This document shows, one piece after another, positions 22,846-30,011 of a stretch of 37,205 bases of DNA. The notes under the pieces are model-generated. The model was not told the DNA's origin. It worked only from the letters and a program-made list of their open reading frames with translations, and made no database searches. The first letter of the stretch is position 1; every line of letters starts with the position of its first letter. Position numbers and translations under genes: made by a program. Location: assembly GCA_036505875.1 (NCBI GenBank), contig DASXSR010000075.1:1-37205 (forward strand), in the 5' to 3' direction. This DNA is from Onstottus_A sp036505875. Lineage in GTDB: Bacteria; Acidobacteriota; Blastocatellia; UBA7656.

Positions 22846-23302
22846 GGTATTAAATCGACAGAAGCTCGCAACCGTCGACCGGGAACGAGTTGCGAGGGTC
22901 GCCAGCGCTACGCTGGCCGCAGTTAATGAACCAAGGCGCGGCATAACGGTGGTATGTGTGAGCGATCGAAGGATCCGCGACTTGAATCGCAAATTCAGGG
23001 GCAAAGCTCAGCCCACCGACGTGCTCGCGTTTCCGCTGGATGAACCCGGGGGCGCACCTGGGAGCGCAGGCATCCTGCCTGCATCGCCGCAGCCTGGAAG
23101 TAATATGTATCTTGGTGACATTGTGGTCTCGGCGGAAACAGCGCTGCGCCAAGCTAAGGAAGCCGGGCATTCATTTGACCGCGAGGTGGACGAGCTTGTG
23201 CTTCACGGCGTGCTCCACCTGTGTGGTTATGATCATGAGACCGACAACGGCAAGATGAACCGCTTGGAGCTGAAACTTCGAAGGAAGCTGCTCGATCGAT
23301 GA
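22835..23302 (+). CDS. ybeY: Endoribonuclease YbeY (rRNA maturation factor)
   Basis: 155 residues from GTG 22835, which overlaps the end of pgpH; the frame extends further up to 22766 but those residues have no family counterpart. The zinc-binding motif HGVLHLCGYDHE is complete, and CVSDRRIRDLNRKFRGKAQP with TDVLAFPLDE are family hallmarks. It is a metal-dependent RNase in 16S rRNA 3'-end maturation and ribosome quality control. Between TDVLAFP and LGDIVVS it carries about 25 residues rather than the usual ~11, including GSAGILPASPQ encoded by a palindromic repeat at 23066-23082. The stop is followed directly by a heptamer palindrome. Confidence 0.94.
   Translation: MAIEVLNRQKLATVDRERVARVASATLAAVNEPRRGITVVCVSDRRIRDLNRKFRGKAQPTDVLAFPLDEPGGAPGSAGILPASPQPGSNMYLGDIVVSAETALRQAKEAGHSFDREVDELVLHGVLHLCGYDHETDNGKMNRLELKLRRKLLDR
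23066..23082. repeat. GCAGGC-ATCCT-GCCTGC palindrome inside ybeY
   Basis: A perfect 6-bp inverted repeat with a 5-nt loop, in the context GGAGCGCAGGCATCCTGCC, which reads as AGILPA in the ybeY frame. Similar AGILPA-encoding palindromes recur in several bacterial genomes from memory. Here it lies in a surface loop of the protein and keeps the frame. Confidence 0.7.
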
Positions 23303-23304
23303 TC

Positions 23305-23373
23305 CGTTATGCGTGAAACGTGATTCATCAACCGTGATGCGTGATAATCACAGATTCACGAATCACGAATCAC
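23305..23373. repeat. CGTGATN heptamer palindromic element, copy D
   Basis: Units CGTTATG, CGTGAAA, CGTGATT, CATCAAC, CGTGATG, CGTGATA (23305-23346), then inverted CACGAAT CACGAAT CAC (23357-23373). This inverted arm is identical to that of copy A. It fills the gap between the ybeY stop (23302) and the corC-type ATG (23381), leaving 7 nt. Confidence 0.85.
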
Positions 23374-23380
23374 TTCCTCT

Positions 23381-24667
23381 ATGTCCACGGACCTGATATT
23401 GACCGGCGTAATCCTGGGAGTCCTGGTCTTCCTCTCAACAATCGAAAGTTCTTATGAGGCGCTAAATGAAGTCTCGCTAAAGCTGATGTCCACCGAACGA
23501 GAAGGCAGCCCGCGGCGAATGCATTTTTTTCGCGAGCTGATGGAACACCGGCGCCGGTTCGAGTTGATATTGATCCTCGGCACACAGCTCTCGATAGCTG
23601 CCATCGCTATTCTACTTGCTGATGTCTTCATTGACCTCCAAATGCGAGCGCCTCTCATCGCAGCGTTTGTAGCAACGTTTCTGGCTGTCGTCCTGTTCCG
23701 GCAACTCGTGCCTCGCCTGCTCGCCCAGAACCATCCCGAAGACGTTTTCTGGGCACTGCTCCCGGCTTTTCAGCTCTTCTATCGTTTCTTCTCTGTGTTC
23801 GTCGTGCCGGTCACGAAGCTGTTGAACCGAATGCGAAGGGCGGAGCCCGAGCCGGCGATGCCCGAACAAGAGACTGAAGAAATACAAGCTTTCATAGACG
23901 TCGGCGAAGAGGCGGGAATCATCGAAGAATCCGAAGGCGACCTGATTCAATCGATCATCGAGTTCAGCGATACCCGAGTCGAAGAGATTATGCGACCCAG
24001 ACCACAGATTGTGGCGATCGAAGCCGGCGCGACCATTGCGGATGTCAGGCGGTTAATCATCGAGTCAAAACATTCGCGCATCCCCGTTTATCGAGAGCAG
24101 ATCGACACCATCGAGGGCATGGTGTACGTCCGGGACTTGCTAGCGTTTTGCGAAAAGGAAAAAATGTCGCTGCCGATTACAACCTGTATGCGCCCCGCTT
24201 ATTTCGTCCCCGAGAGCAAATCAGTCCGGGCGCTGCTCGAAGATATGCAGAGAGCGAGGGTGCAGATCGCTATGGTGATCGACGAATACGGTGGCACAGC
24301 GGGGCTGGTGACTGTTGAAGACATAGTCGAAGAGATCCTCGGCGAAATCGAAGACGAGGACGAAACGAAACCCGCCGATGAAGTCATTCGCTCAGAAGAT
24401 GGGTCATACTTATTGGATGGCCGCGCCGAAATCAGAAGGGTTGAGATTCTTTTTGATAAGGAGATAGAGGCGGACGACTTCACTACAGTTGCGGGATTGA
24501 TCATCAACGAGCTGGGTCGGGTGCCCGTCGCCGGCGAGACGCTCTATTTCAAAGGATTGCGATTCGAAGTCGTCGACGCGGAAGGCAAACGTGTGAACCG
24601 AGTGAGAGTGAGAAGTATCGAAGAGTCCCCTCCAACGACAGCCCAGCCGCAAGTCACCAGCAGCTGA
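23381..24667 (+). CDS. HlyC/CorC-family CBS-domain transporter (CNNM/YbeX-like)
   Basis: 428 residues. The N-terminal DUF21/CNNM membrane domain spans about 1-150 with helices LILTGVILGVLVFLS, FELILILGTQLSIAAIAILL and LIAAFVATFLAVVLF. Two CBS domains follow (about 205-320: EEIMRPRPQIVAIEAG and YGGTAGLVTVEDIVEEILGE), then the CorC/HlyC C-terminal domain (DDFTTVAGLIINELGRVPVA). Members are linked to Mg2+/Co2+ efflux, and YbeX homologues to ribosome metabolism with YbeY/YbeZ, both in this operon. The start has no Shine-Dalgarno; a heptamer palindrome ends 7 nt before it. Confidence 0.92.
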   Translation: MSTDLILTGVILGVLVFLSTIESSYEALNEVSLKLMSTEREGSPRRMHFFRELMEHRRRFELILILGTQLSIAAIAILLADVFIDLQMRAPLIAAFVATFLAVVLFRQLVPRLLAQNHPEDVFWALLPAFQLFYRFFSVFVVPVTKLLNRMRRAEPEPAMPEQETEEIQAFIDVGEEAGIIEESEGDLIQSIIEFSDTRVEEIMRPRPQIVAIEAGATIADVRRLIIESKHSRIPVYREQIDTIEGMVYVRDLLAFCEKEKMSLPITTCMRPAYFVPESKSVRALLEDMQRARVQIAMVIDEYGGTAGLVTVEDIVEEILGEIEDEDETKPADEVIRSEDGSYLLDGRAEIRRVEILFDKEIEADDFTTVAGLIINELGRVPVAGETLYFKGLRFEVVDAEGKRVNRVRVRSIEESPPTTAQPQVTSS

Positions 24668-24710
24668 CGAGCGAGAAGAACCAGAGTTATCGGCTCGTCT
24701 CTCTATTCTT
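24666..24710 (+). terminator. Possible intrinsic terminator after the corC-type gene
   Basis: GACGAGC (24666-24672) pairs perfectly with GCTCGTC (24693-24699) across a 20-nt loop and is followed by the pyrimidine-rich TCTCTATTCTT. The long loop and interrupted T-tract make it a weak candidate. It overlaps the stop codon. Confidence 0.35.
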
Positions 24711-24791
24711 GCATCCGTCATATCTTTGAAGTACCATTTGGCTGGACTTCTTGAACTGCTCTTTCAAAACCAACAAGGAGGGAAAAGTCAC

Positions 24792-25037
24792 ATGAGTTTT
24801 TCCGACACCGAAGCGCTCAAGCAGCAACTTATGGCTAACGATTCGCAATTCGCGGAGCTGGCGCAGACTCACGGCGAATACGAGAAGAGATTGAGCGAGC
24901 TGGCCGCTCTGCATTATCCGAGCGCTGAGGAGCAGATGGAGGAAGCGACCCTGAAAAAGAAGAAGCTATACTTGAAAGACCAGATGGAAGCGCTTATGCG
25001 CCGTTACAAACAACAGCAGCAAGTGGCCGGTCATTAA
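24792..25037 (+). CDS. DUF465/YdcH-family coiled-coil protein
   Basis: 81 residues: SDTEALKQQLMANDSQFAEL, AQTHGEYEKRLSELAALHYP and EEATLKKKKLYLKDQMEALM form the two-helix hairpin of the DUF465 family, with the usual KKxxLxLKDxM motif near the second helix. Function is unknown. An AAGGAGGG lies 10 nt before ATG 24792, and the frame does not extend meaningfully upstream. A 123-nt gap with a structured segment separates it from the phosphatidylserine decarboxylase-like gene. Confidence 0.88.
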   Translation: MSFSDTEALKQQLMANDSQFAELAQTHGEYEKRLSELAALHYPSAEEQMEEATLKKKKLYLKDQMEALMRRYKQQQQVAGH

Positions 25038-25079
25038 GTTGGACCGAAGCGGCGCGCGCCGAAAATAGATAGACGACCG

Positions 25080-25151
25080 TTGGTTACTCGCCAGCGCACA
25101 GTGTTCGCATATTCGAGGCGAGCCTGTAAGTTTGGCCCGGTAACCAATTTT
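25080..25151 (+). promoter_or_regulatory. Structured leader or terminator before the psd-like gene
   Basis: TTGGTTAC (25080-25087) pairs perfectly with GTAACCAA (25140-25147). Inside it TCGCC (25088-25092) pairs with GGCGA (25117-25121), and GCC (25122-25124) can pair with GGC (25134-25136), giving a possible three-way junction. TTTTTATT (from 25148) follows at once, and the psd-like ATG is at 25161 without a Shine-Dalgarno. It may be an intrinsic terminator or a leader that decides psd expression. Confidence 0.45.
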
Positions 25152-25160
25152 TATTGATCA

Positions 25161-25775
25161 ATGGCAAGAGAAGGCATCCCGTTCATCATACTCTTTTTGG
25201 TTCCTGGACTGGTTTTCGCAGCCCTTGGGTGGTTGATTGCAGCAGCGCTTTGCTTGATCCTGGCAGCTTTCATGGCGTTCTTCTTCCGCGACCCCGAGCG
25301 CCAATGCCCGGTTGACGACCGGCTCGTCGTGTCACCCGCCGATGGTCGAGTTGTCGCCGCAACTCCGCTTGATGAACGATCGGAGAAATCGCCAACTCAG
25401 ATCTCGATCTTTCTATCTCCGCTCGATGTGCACATTAACCGTTCGCCAATCGCTGGAGAGATCGTCGACGTCGCTTACAAACCCGGCGCGTTTCACATTG
25501 CGTCGCGAGACATCGCGTCGGTCGAAAACGAGCAGAACGTCGTCACAATACGTGGGGAAAGGTTCACGGTTGTAGTGCGCCAGATAGCCGGCGTGATTGC
25601 GCGGCGCATAGTGCTGTGGAAAAAGAAAGGCGATCGGGTCGCGTTGGGTGAGCGCATCGGGTTGATGAAATTCAGTTCGCGGATGGATATAATCTTGCCC
25701 AGTGAAGTTGACGTGCTGGTAAGCAAAGGCGACAAAGTCATCGGCGGAGTTACTGTGCTAGGTCGCTTGAAGTGA
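25161..25775 (+). CDS. psd: Phosphatidylserine decarboxylase-like membrane protein
   Basis: 204 residues, the short Psd type. Two N-terminal hydrophobic segments (FIILFLVPGLVFAALGWLI, AALCLILAAFMAFFF) are followed by FFRDPERQCP, SPADGRVV (Asp61), SPLDVHINRSPIAGE (His91) and the C-terminal RIGLMKFSSRMDIILPSEVD. In active relatives the last segment carries the Gly-Ser pair where self-cleavage makes the pyruvoyl cofactor. Here it is Ser172-Ser173 (AGT TCG), the Gly replaced, although the pyruvoyl-forming Ser remains. Family members decarboxylate phosphatidylserine to phosphatidylethanolamine. No pssA is nearby. Activity is therefore uncertain. Confidence 0.85.
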   Translation: MAREGIPFIILFLVPGLVFAALGWLIAAALCLILAAFMAFFFRDPERQCPVDDRLVVSPADGRVVAATPLDERSEKSPTQISIFLSPLDVHINRSPIAGEIVDVAYKPGAFHIASRDIASVENEQNVVTIRGERFTVVVRQIAGVIARRIVLWKKKGDRVALGERIGLMKFSSRMDIILPSEVDVLVSKGDKVIGGVTVLGRLK

Positions 25776-25847
25776 GGCCGCTACAGTCGTCGAAACCTCT
25801 GCGCGATCTCGTTTTCTCTGCGGAGGTTCATCATCTATCCTGGCGAA

Positions 25848-26207
25848 CTAAGGAATCCCGAGCGCCGCTTTCAGGCAGTCATCAATTTGAGATAGCATCG
25901 ACGCGGTCAAGCTTCCCAATACCCTTAGAATTAATGCGCGGTCATAAGTTATCAGGTTCTCACACTGAATGATTGAATCAAGCCGCAATCCCGTCTGGCG
26001 TCCTTCTCCGGTGCTGATGTCGATCAACAATTGAGTGTTGGCCCCGACTCGCCGATGCCGGCTGCTAGTGATTAGAGCGAGAATGGTATCGTCGAGTCGC
26101 TGATTCCACACGTCCGCTTGAACAACGAGCGCAGGACGAACCTTGCTTCCGGTCTGGTCGCTGTAAGGGAAATCTACGAGGACGACATCGCCACGGTGGA
26201 CATTCAT
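25848..26207 (-). CDS. PemK/MazF-family endoribonuclease toxin
   Basis: 119 residues: VHRGDVVLVDFPYSDQTGSK and VRPALVVQADVWNQ form the opening SH3-like barrel of MazF/PemK toxins, with the catalytic-type Arg in KVRPALVV, and ILALITSSRHRR carries the conserved Ser/Thr strand. It would cleave mRNA in single-stranded regions. Its start overlaps the antitoxin stop by 4 nt (ATGA), so the pair is translationally coupled with the antitoxin first. The frame is intact. Confidence 0.88.
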   Translation of the reverse strand: MNVHRGDVVLVDFPYSDQTGSKVRPALVVQADVWNQRLDDTILALITSSRHRRVGANTQLLIDISTGEGRQTGLRLDSIIQCENLITYDRALILRVLGSLTASMLSQIDDCLKAALGIP

Positions 26208-26461
26208 CGGCGCGGATCCAGATCGTTATAAACATCCATATCAGGGTCGTCCCATCCGGCTCTGAGACCGGCGCGCAGCATCAACTCGCATTTCTCATTG
26301 CTGGTGAGCGTCGAATGCTCGTCGAGCAAATCCTGTAGTTGATCAAAAAGGTCTGCGGGTACCAAGACGTATTCGCTATTCGTTTCAGGATCAGTGAGGC
26401 GAATAGGTTGATGTTCCGAAGCTCGAACGGCTTCTTGGATAACTTTGGGCAAAGTAATCAT
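26204..26461 (-). CDS. Antitoxin of the PemK/MazF-type pair
   Basis: 85 residues. MITLPKVIQEAVRASEHQPI and LTDPETNSEYVLVPADLFDQ resemble the Phd/YefM or AbrB-linked short antitoxins found with PemK toxins. The C-terminus (WDDPDMDVYNDLDPRR) is acidic and likely the disordered toxin-binding tail. AAGGAG lies 6 nt before ATG 26461. It is upstream of and overlapping the toxin gene. Identity rests mainly on position and size, not on a clear family match. Confidence 0.75.
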   Translation of the reverse strand: MITLPKVIQEAVRASEHQPIRLTDPETNSEYVLVPADLFDQLQDLLDEHSTLTSNEKCELMLRAGLRAGWDDPDMDVYNDLDPRR

Positions 26462-26628
26462 TCGTTGCTCCTTCTGTCGCGATTATTTCAGACTGAATCC
26501 GTGAGAGCAAGAAGGCAAGTTCTCGGTTTTGGCCTAGAATCGAAGAGTGCCGCGAACCTTTCGGTCCATTCGCCTCGGGTCTAAACGGCCACGAGCCAGG
26601 GTTGTTACAAAGACGGATCGCTCCAACT

Positions 26629-27570
26629 TTACTTAGGCCAATTCCGGCCACTAACATCGAGATCGTAGATTCGCTGCTCTCGAGTGCCTTCGCTCAGCCC
26701 TTTCTGTTGATCCCAATAAGTCTGGATCGCGGGCTTAATAAAGTCCCCACCCATACGCGACCGAATCCATCCGATGAGTGCGAGAACGTCCCATGTGAAG
26801 AACCCAAATTTGTCATCATCCAGCGTTTCATCGTACAGCATCCAACCGCGAATCCTACAGTCTCGGCCTCTTATATTAACCTCAGGTGTACCTCTGTGCG
26901 CGCTCTTATTCCGAGCCCGAAAGAGTAGCGCGACGTTATGAGCGAGTTCGTGATTCTCGGCCGAGAGCGCGCTACCGATGGCTGGCATATCGGCGAGCAC
27001 TTCATCGAGGAGTTCCACTACCTGGAAGTTCTTTTTCTTTGCGATTATGTATTTGTGCAAATCACTTCCGTGAGTCTCTATCAGTCCTTTTACAAAGACC
27101 TCGCATGCTGATGCGGTTGTGACTAAAGAGGCACAAACGACTGCCGGTCGCTCTTCGATTGATACTCGCTCCTCACTCATCACAATCTCTTGCGCATGCA
27201 TTAACAGCTCCAACGCGGTTTCGTAGTTTTCAAAGACGTGAGTGGAACCTGCCCTTCGGTTTAGCCTTCTGACATCGTCGCAAATGGCGTCCAATGTCGC
27301 AGCGCTGTATGAGTCGTGATATGGCCGTGATGACCTACCCCTCTTCGGGTTAACAGAAATCTCTAATCCGGTCTTATCTGGTTGGTCAGAATAAGTACCG
27401 TCTACCAACCACTTGGCTGAAATCTTGATTGGAGTCTCTATCCAAACAATGCGGCGAATAATCCTACCATCCTGCTGCATCGTGTGCGACGGCCACCAAT
27501 TAATAGGGTGATTACGATAGTCAAACGTTCTGATTCGGTAGCGAGCGATAAAACTATTCAGAACAGTCAA
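26629..27570 (-). CDS. HEPN-motif protein, 3' part of an apparently frameshifted gene
   Basis: The 313-codon frame is usable from a TTG at 27570, which has no properly spaced ribosome site. The frame is in fact open further upstream, without ATG, GTG or TTG, to about 27688. The region contains RARNKSAHRG, a HEPN-type R-x4-H motif (R220, H225), in a helical segment (ELLMHAQEIVMSEERVSIEE, HELAHNVALLFRARNKSAHR), suggesting a HEPN-fold RNA-binding or RNase protein. The N-terminal half is unrecognised. Its upstream sequence joins smoothly to the adjacent small ORF at 27633-27854 if one base is restored, so the two are probably one broken gene. It sits next to a toxin-antitoxin pair. Confidence 0.6.
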   Translation of the reverse strand: MTVLNSFIARYRIRTFDYRNHPINWWPSHTMQQDGRIIRRIVWIETPIKISAKWLVDGTYSDQPDKTGLEISVNPKRGRSSRPYHDSYSAATLDAICDDVRRLNRRAGSTHVFENYETALELLMHAQEIVMSEERVSIEERPAVVCASLVTTASACEVFVKGLIETHGSDLHKYIIAKKKNFQVVELLDEVLADMPAIGSALSAENHELAHNVALLFRARNKSAHRGTPEVNIRGRDCRIRGWMLYDETLDDDKFGFFTWDVLALIGWIRSRMGGDFIKPAIQTYWDQQKGLSEGTREQRIYDLDVSGRNWPK

Positions 27571-27632
27571 GCCTCTTATCCAAAATCTCTGAATAATTTC
27601 TTGATGAGCTAACGTCGTAGAATTCGGCGCAT

Positions 27633-27854
27633 CTATAATCTCGTCCGATACTTGCCATAGACGTTTACCCTGAACCTGTCATCATCAATTACTATAAGCT
27701 CGATACTTCCATCACTGTCATCGAGCGGCAATAGTCCAACGTATTTGTTGCTCGGGTCTTTTGCAAACTGCCCCCAATCGTCGTGAATAGCATCCGGCGG
27801 TACAATAAACGCCGTCTTTAACTCGATCGTGAATTCGGCGCAGACATTCTTCAT
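27633..27854 (-). CDS. Small ORF, probable 5' fragment of the HEPN-motif gene
   Basis: 73 codons from ATG 27854 (MKNVCAEFTIELKTAFIVPP), with GGAAGG about 8 nt upstream; a GTG at 27908 is an alternative that would overlap the oxidase gene. It ends RFRVNVYGKYRTRL at a TAG (27635-27633). The +1 frame across the same place reads DEIIDAPNSTTLAHQEIIQR and runs into the HEPN-motif ORF. Adding one G in the CGG-ACG run near 27644 gives YGKYRDEIIDAPN without a stop. The fragment is beta-strand-like and unrecognised on its own. Confidence 0.5.
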   Translation of the reverse strand: MKNVCAEFTIELKTAFIVPPDAIHDDWGQFAKDPSNKYVGLLPLDDSDGSIELIVIDDDRFRVNVYGKYRTRL

Positions 27855-27894
27855 ACTAACTGCCTTCCAACGGCAAACAAGACGCTTACCGAAA

Positions 27895-29040
27895 TCAACG
27901 CATGCCACTGAATATCCGTTGATGACCTGCGAGTATCCGTTGCTCGGCCTCGCGGTTCACTTCCATCGTTTCAACTCCGCGCTCGAACGTACCGCCAAGA
28001 ATGATTCCGTCGCGACGCGGGAACATGTAAAGCCCTCCGCCCACCACCGCGTAGTCAACTTCGGGTTGGGGAATCAGAACGTGAAGCTGGCCCTTGATCG
28101 GCATGAGTTCACGATCGCCGAACAACTCGCGTGCGCCGAGACCAGTGCAGTTGACGATGATCGACTCGGACAGACTTGAGAGCTGGCTCGGTGTTGCGAA
28201 CATCACGCGCCGAATCCGTCCGCCTGCGATGTAGAAATCACGAAGCAGCGCGTTCAGGTAGATCGACGGCTCGATGAACATCATGCTGTCGACCCTGACA
28301 AACTCCGCGGGAAACGGGTGCTGGGAGCGCTTAAGCTTTCGAGTATTTGCGAACAGATCGCGCAACATCTCGTGGTCCCAGCTATCAGGATAGTCGTCGT
28401 CACTCAAGAAGTATTGCTCTCGCCAGCGGACCGCATATTCTTCGCCGACTAGCAATTGGAACGACCGATGCGAAAAATGCGCCGCCCGGTCAAACTGCGA
28501 GTCCCAAGCCGGTGTTCGATGGTCTACATCGATGACCGATGTCGGAGACCAGCTCGCACCTGCGATGTTCGACGTAGTCTCGGGTGGCATGTCCTTCGAG
28601 TAGATTGTGACATCCAGTCCACGCCGCTGGAGAGTTCGCGCAGTAGCAAGACCAATCACTCCGCAACCAATCACCGCCGCCGAGCCGGTTCGCCCGGATT
28701 CAGCGATCAAATCCGCAGCGAGCCGCGCCGTGCCCCACGAGAGCGTCACCCCCGCGCCGCCGTGCCCGTAGTTGTGAACCAAGAGTTTGTCGCCAAGTGA
28801 TTCAGCCCGAACGACGAAACCCGAAGGACGAAACGGGCGAAGGCCGACAACGGTTCTGATCACTCGTTCTGGAGCGACGTTGACGGGCGTAAAATGGCGT
28901 ACAGCCTTTCGGGACTGTGCGGGCGGGTCGATTACATAAGGTCGGACGCGGCGCGCACAGGCCGAGTCGAGCGCGACTCCGCCGGCAAGCAAACCGATTG
29001 CTCGAAGTGCTTCTCTGCGACTGAGTCGCCCAGAGTTCAT
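27895..29040 (-). CDS. Tat-exported D-amino-acid-oxidase-like FAD oxidoreductase, permuted
   Basis: 381 residues from ATG 29040. The N-terminus carries a twin-arginine signal, RLSRREALRAIGLLAGGVAL. GLRPFRP (66-72) and HNYGHGGAGVTLSWG (89-103) come first. Only then comes the FAD-binding Rossmann segment AAVIGCGVIGLATARTLQRR with G125-x-G127-x-x-G130. The sequence ends with YMFPRRDGIILGGTFERG. In D-amino-acid/glycine oxidases the Rossmann motif is N-terminal and the GxRPxRP and HNYGHGG motifs are C-terminal, so the order here is permuted. It probably oxidises an amino acid or amine outside the cytoplasm, releasing H2O2. It lies 41 nt after tatD. The ATG at 29070 would put ten more residues before the signal. 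Confidence 0.82.
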   Translation of the reverse strand: MNSGRLSRREALRAIGLLAGGVALDSACARRVRPYVIDPPAQSRKAVRHFTPVNVAPERVIRTVVGLRPFRPSGFVVRAESLGDKLLVHNYGHGGAGVTLSWGTARLAADLIAESGRTGSAAVIGCGVIGLATARTLQRRGLDVTIYSKDMPPETTSNIAGASWSPTSVIDVDHRTPAWDSQFDRAAHFSHRSFQLLVGEEYAVRWREQYFLSDDDYPDSWDHEMLRDLFANTRKLKRSQHPFPAEFVRVDSMMFIEPSIYLNALLRDFYIAGGRIRRVMFATPSQLSSLSESIIVNCTGLGARELFGDRELMPIKGQLHVLIPQPEVDYAVVGGGLYMFPRRDGIILGGTFERGVETMEVNREAEQRILAGHQRIFSGMR

Positions 29041-29081
29041 CAGATTTCCCTGAGGATTCGCGCGGCCCACAGCACCAAAGT

Positions 29082-29861
29082 TTAAGATACCTGGAACAGA
29101 CTCCTAAAGTTGTCGGAAGTAGCCCGAGCAAATTCACCGGAATCGAGGGCACGAAGCTCCGCAATCGCTCGGGCGGTCTCAACTACAAAGGCCGGCTCGT
29201 TCCGCCGCCCGCGATAAGGAACCGGTGCCAGAAACGGCGAATCGGTTTCGATCAAGATCTTATCAACCGGCAGAGCACGAGCTGTCTCACGTAGCTCGCC
29301 AGCGTTCTTGAAAGTAACAACGCCTGAAAACGAAATGTAAAAGCCGAGCTCGATTGCCGCTTCTGCGAACGATCGTGTTCCGGTGAAACAATGAATCACG
29401 CCAGCAATCCCAGAATCTTTCCACTCCTCGTTCAGGATCGCCAACGTATCAGCTTCTGCTTCGCGAGTGTGAATCGAGACCGGAAGGACCCGCTCGCGAG
29501 CCATCCGCAACTGCTTTCTGAAAGCCTCACGCTGCACGTCGCGGGGTGAATTATCGTAGTGATAATCTAGCCCGATCTCTCCCCACGCGATCACCTTCGA
29601 GTGCTGCGATAAGTCTTCGAGCTTCGCGCAAAGCTCATCGTCGAACAAGCGCGCTTCATGCGGGTGGACCCCGACCGTGGTGTAGATGAACGAATATTCC
29701 TCGGCGAGTCGGAATGCGGCTGCGTGCGAGTCAGCCGCGACTTCGCCGTCGCCTACACAAACGATTGTCTGAACTCCGGCATCGAGCGCACGCTGAATGA
29801 CGGCTTCGCGATCGGCGTCAAACTCTTTTCCCTCGATGTGCGCGTGAGAATCGACGTACAT
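29082..29861 (-). CDS. tatD: TatD-family metal-dependent hydrolase/DNase
   Basis: 259 residues from ATG 29861, beginning MYVDSHAHIEGKEFDADREA. TatD metal ligands are visible: HxH in DSHAH, Glu in AWGEIGLDYHYD, His in SIHTREAEAD and in VIHCFTGT, and Asp in LIETDSPFLAPVP. Members are 3'-5' DNases/phosphodiesterases with a TIM-barrel fold. An in-frame start at 29999 adds 46 unrelated residues, so I prefer 29861. A CTGGCA/TATAAT promoter lies so close that the transcript would have almost no leader. The oxidase gene follows 41 nt downstream. Confidence 0.93.
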   Translation of the reverse strand: MYVDSHAHIEGKEFDADREAVIQRALDAGVQTIVCVGDGEVAADSHAAAFRLAEEYSFIYTTVGVHPHEARLFDDELCAKLEDLSQHSKVIAWGEIGLDYHYDNSPRDVQREAFRKQLRMARERVLPVSIHTREAEADTLAILNEEWKDSGIAGVIHCFTGTRSFAEAAIELGFYISFSGVVTFKNAGELRETARALPVDKILIETDSPFLAPVPYRGRRNEPAFVVETARAIAELRALDSGEFARATSDNFRSLFQVS

Positions 29862-29871
29862 TGACGCTTGA

Positions 29872-29900
29872 ATTATAAGCGGTTTCCGGCTAATTGCCAG
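29872..29900 (-). promoter_or_regulatory. Candidate promoter for tatD, nearly leaderless
   Basis: On the minus strand, CTGGCA (29900-29895), a 17-nt spacer and a perfect TATAAT (29877-29872). The -10 ends 10 nt before the tatD ATG, so a start site about 7 nt downstream would leave only a few nucleotides of leader, consistent with the absence of a Shine-Dalgarno. Confidence 0.45.
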
Positions 29901-30011
29901 AAGCCGTTCTGTTGGCAATTCGTTTTCGTGTATCATCGGAAATTCGAACGCGGGGATGCAGTAACGTCCGTGCGGCATTAACCACGACGACACGTTCACT
30001 TTGGCCCGTCA

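Noticed and set aside
29862..29999. 46-residue N-terminal extension of TatD
   Set aside because: It has no family counterpart, and a TATAAT promoter element lies within it.
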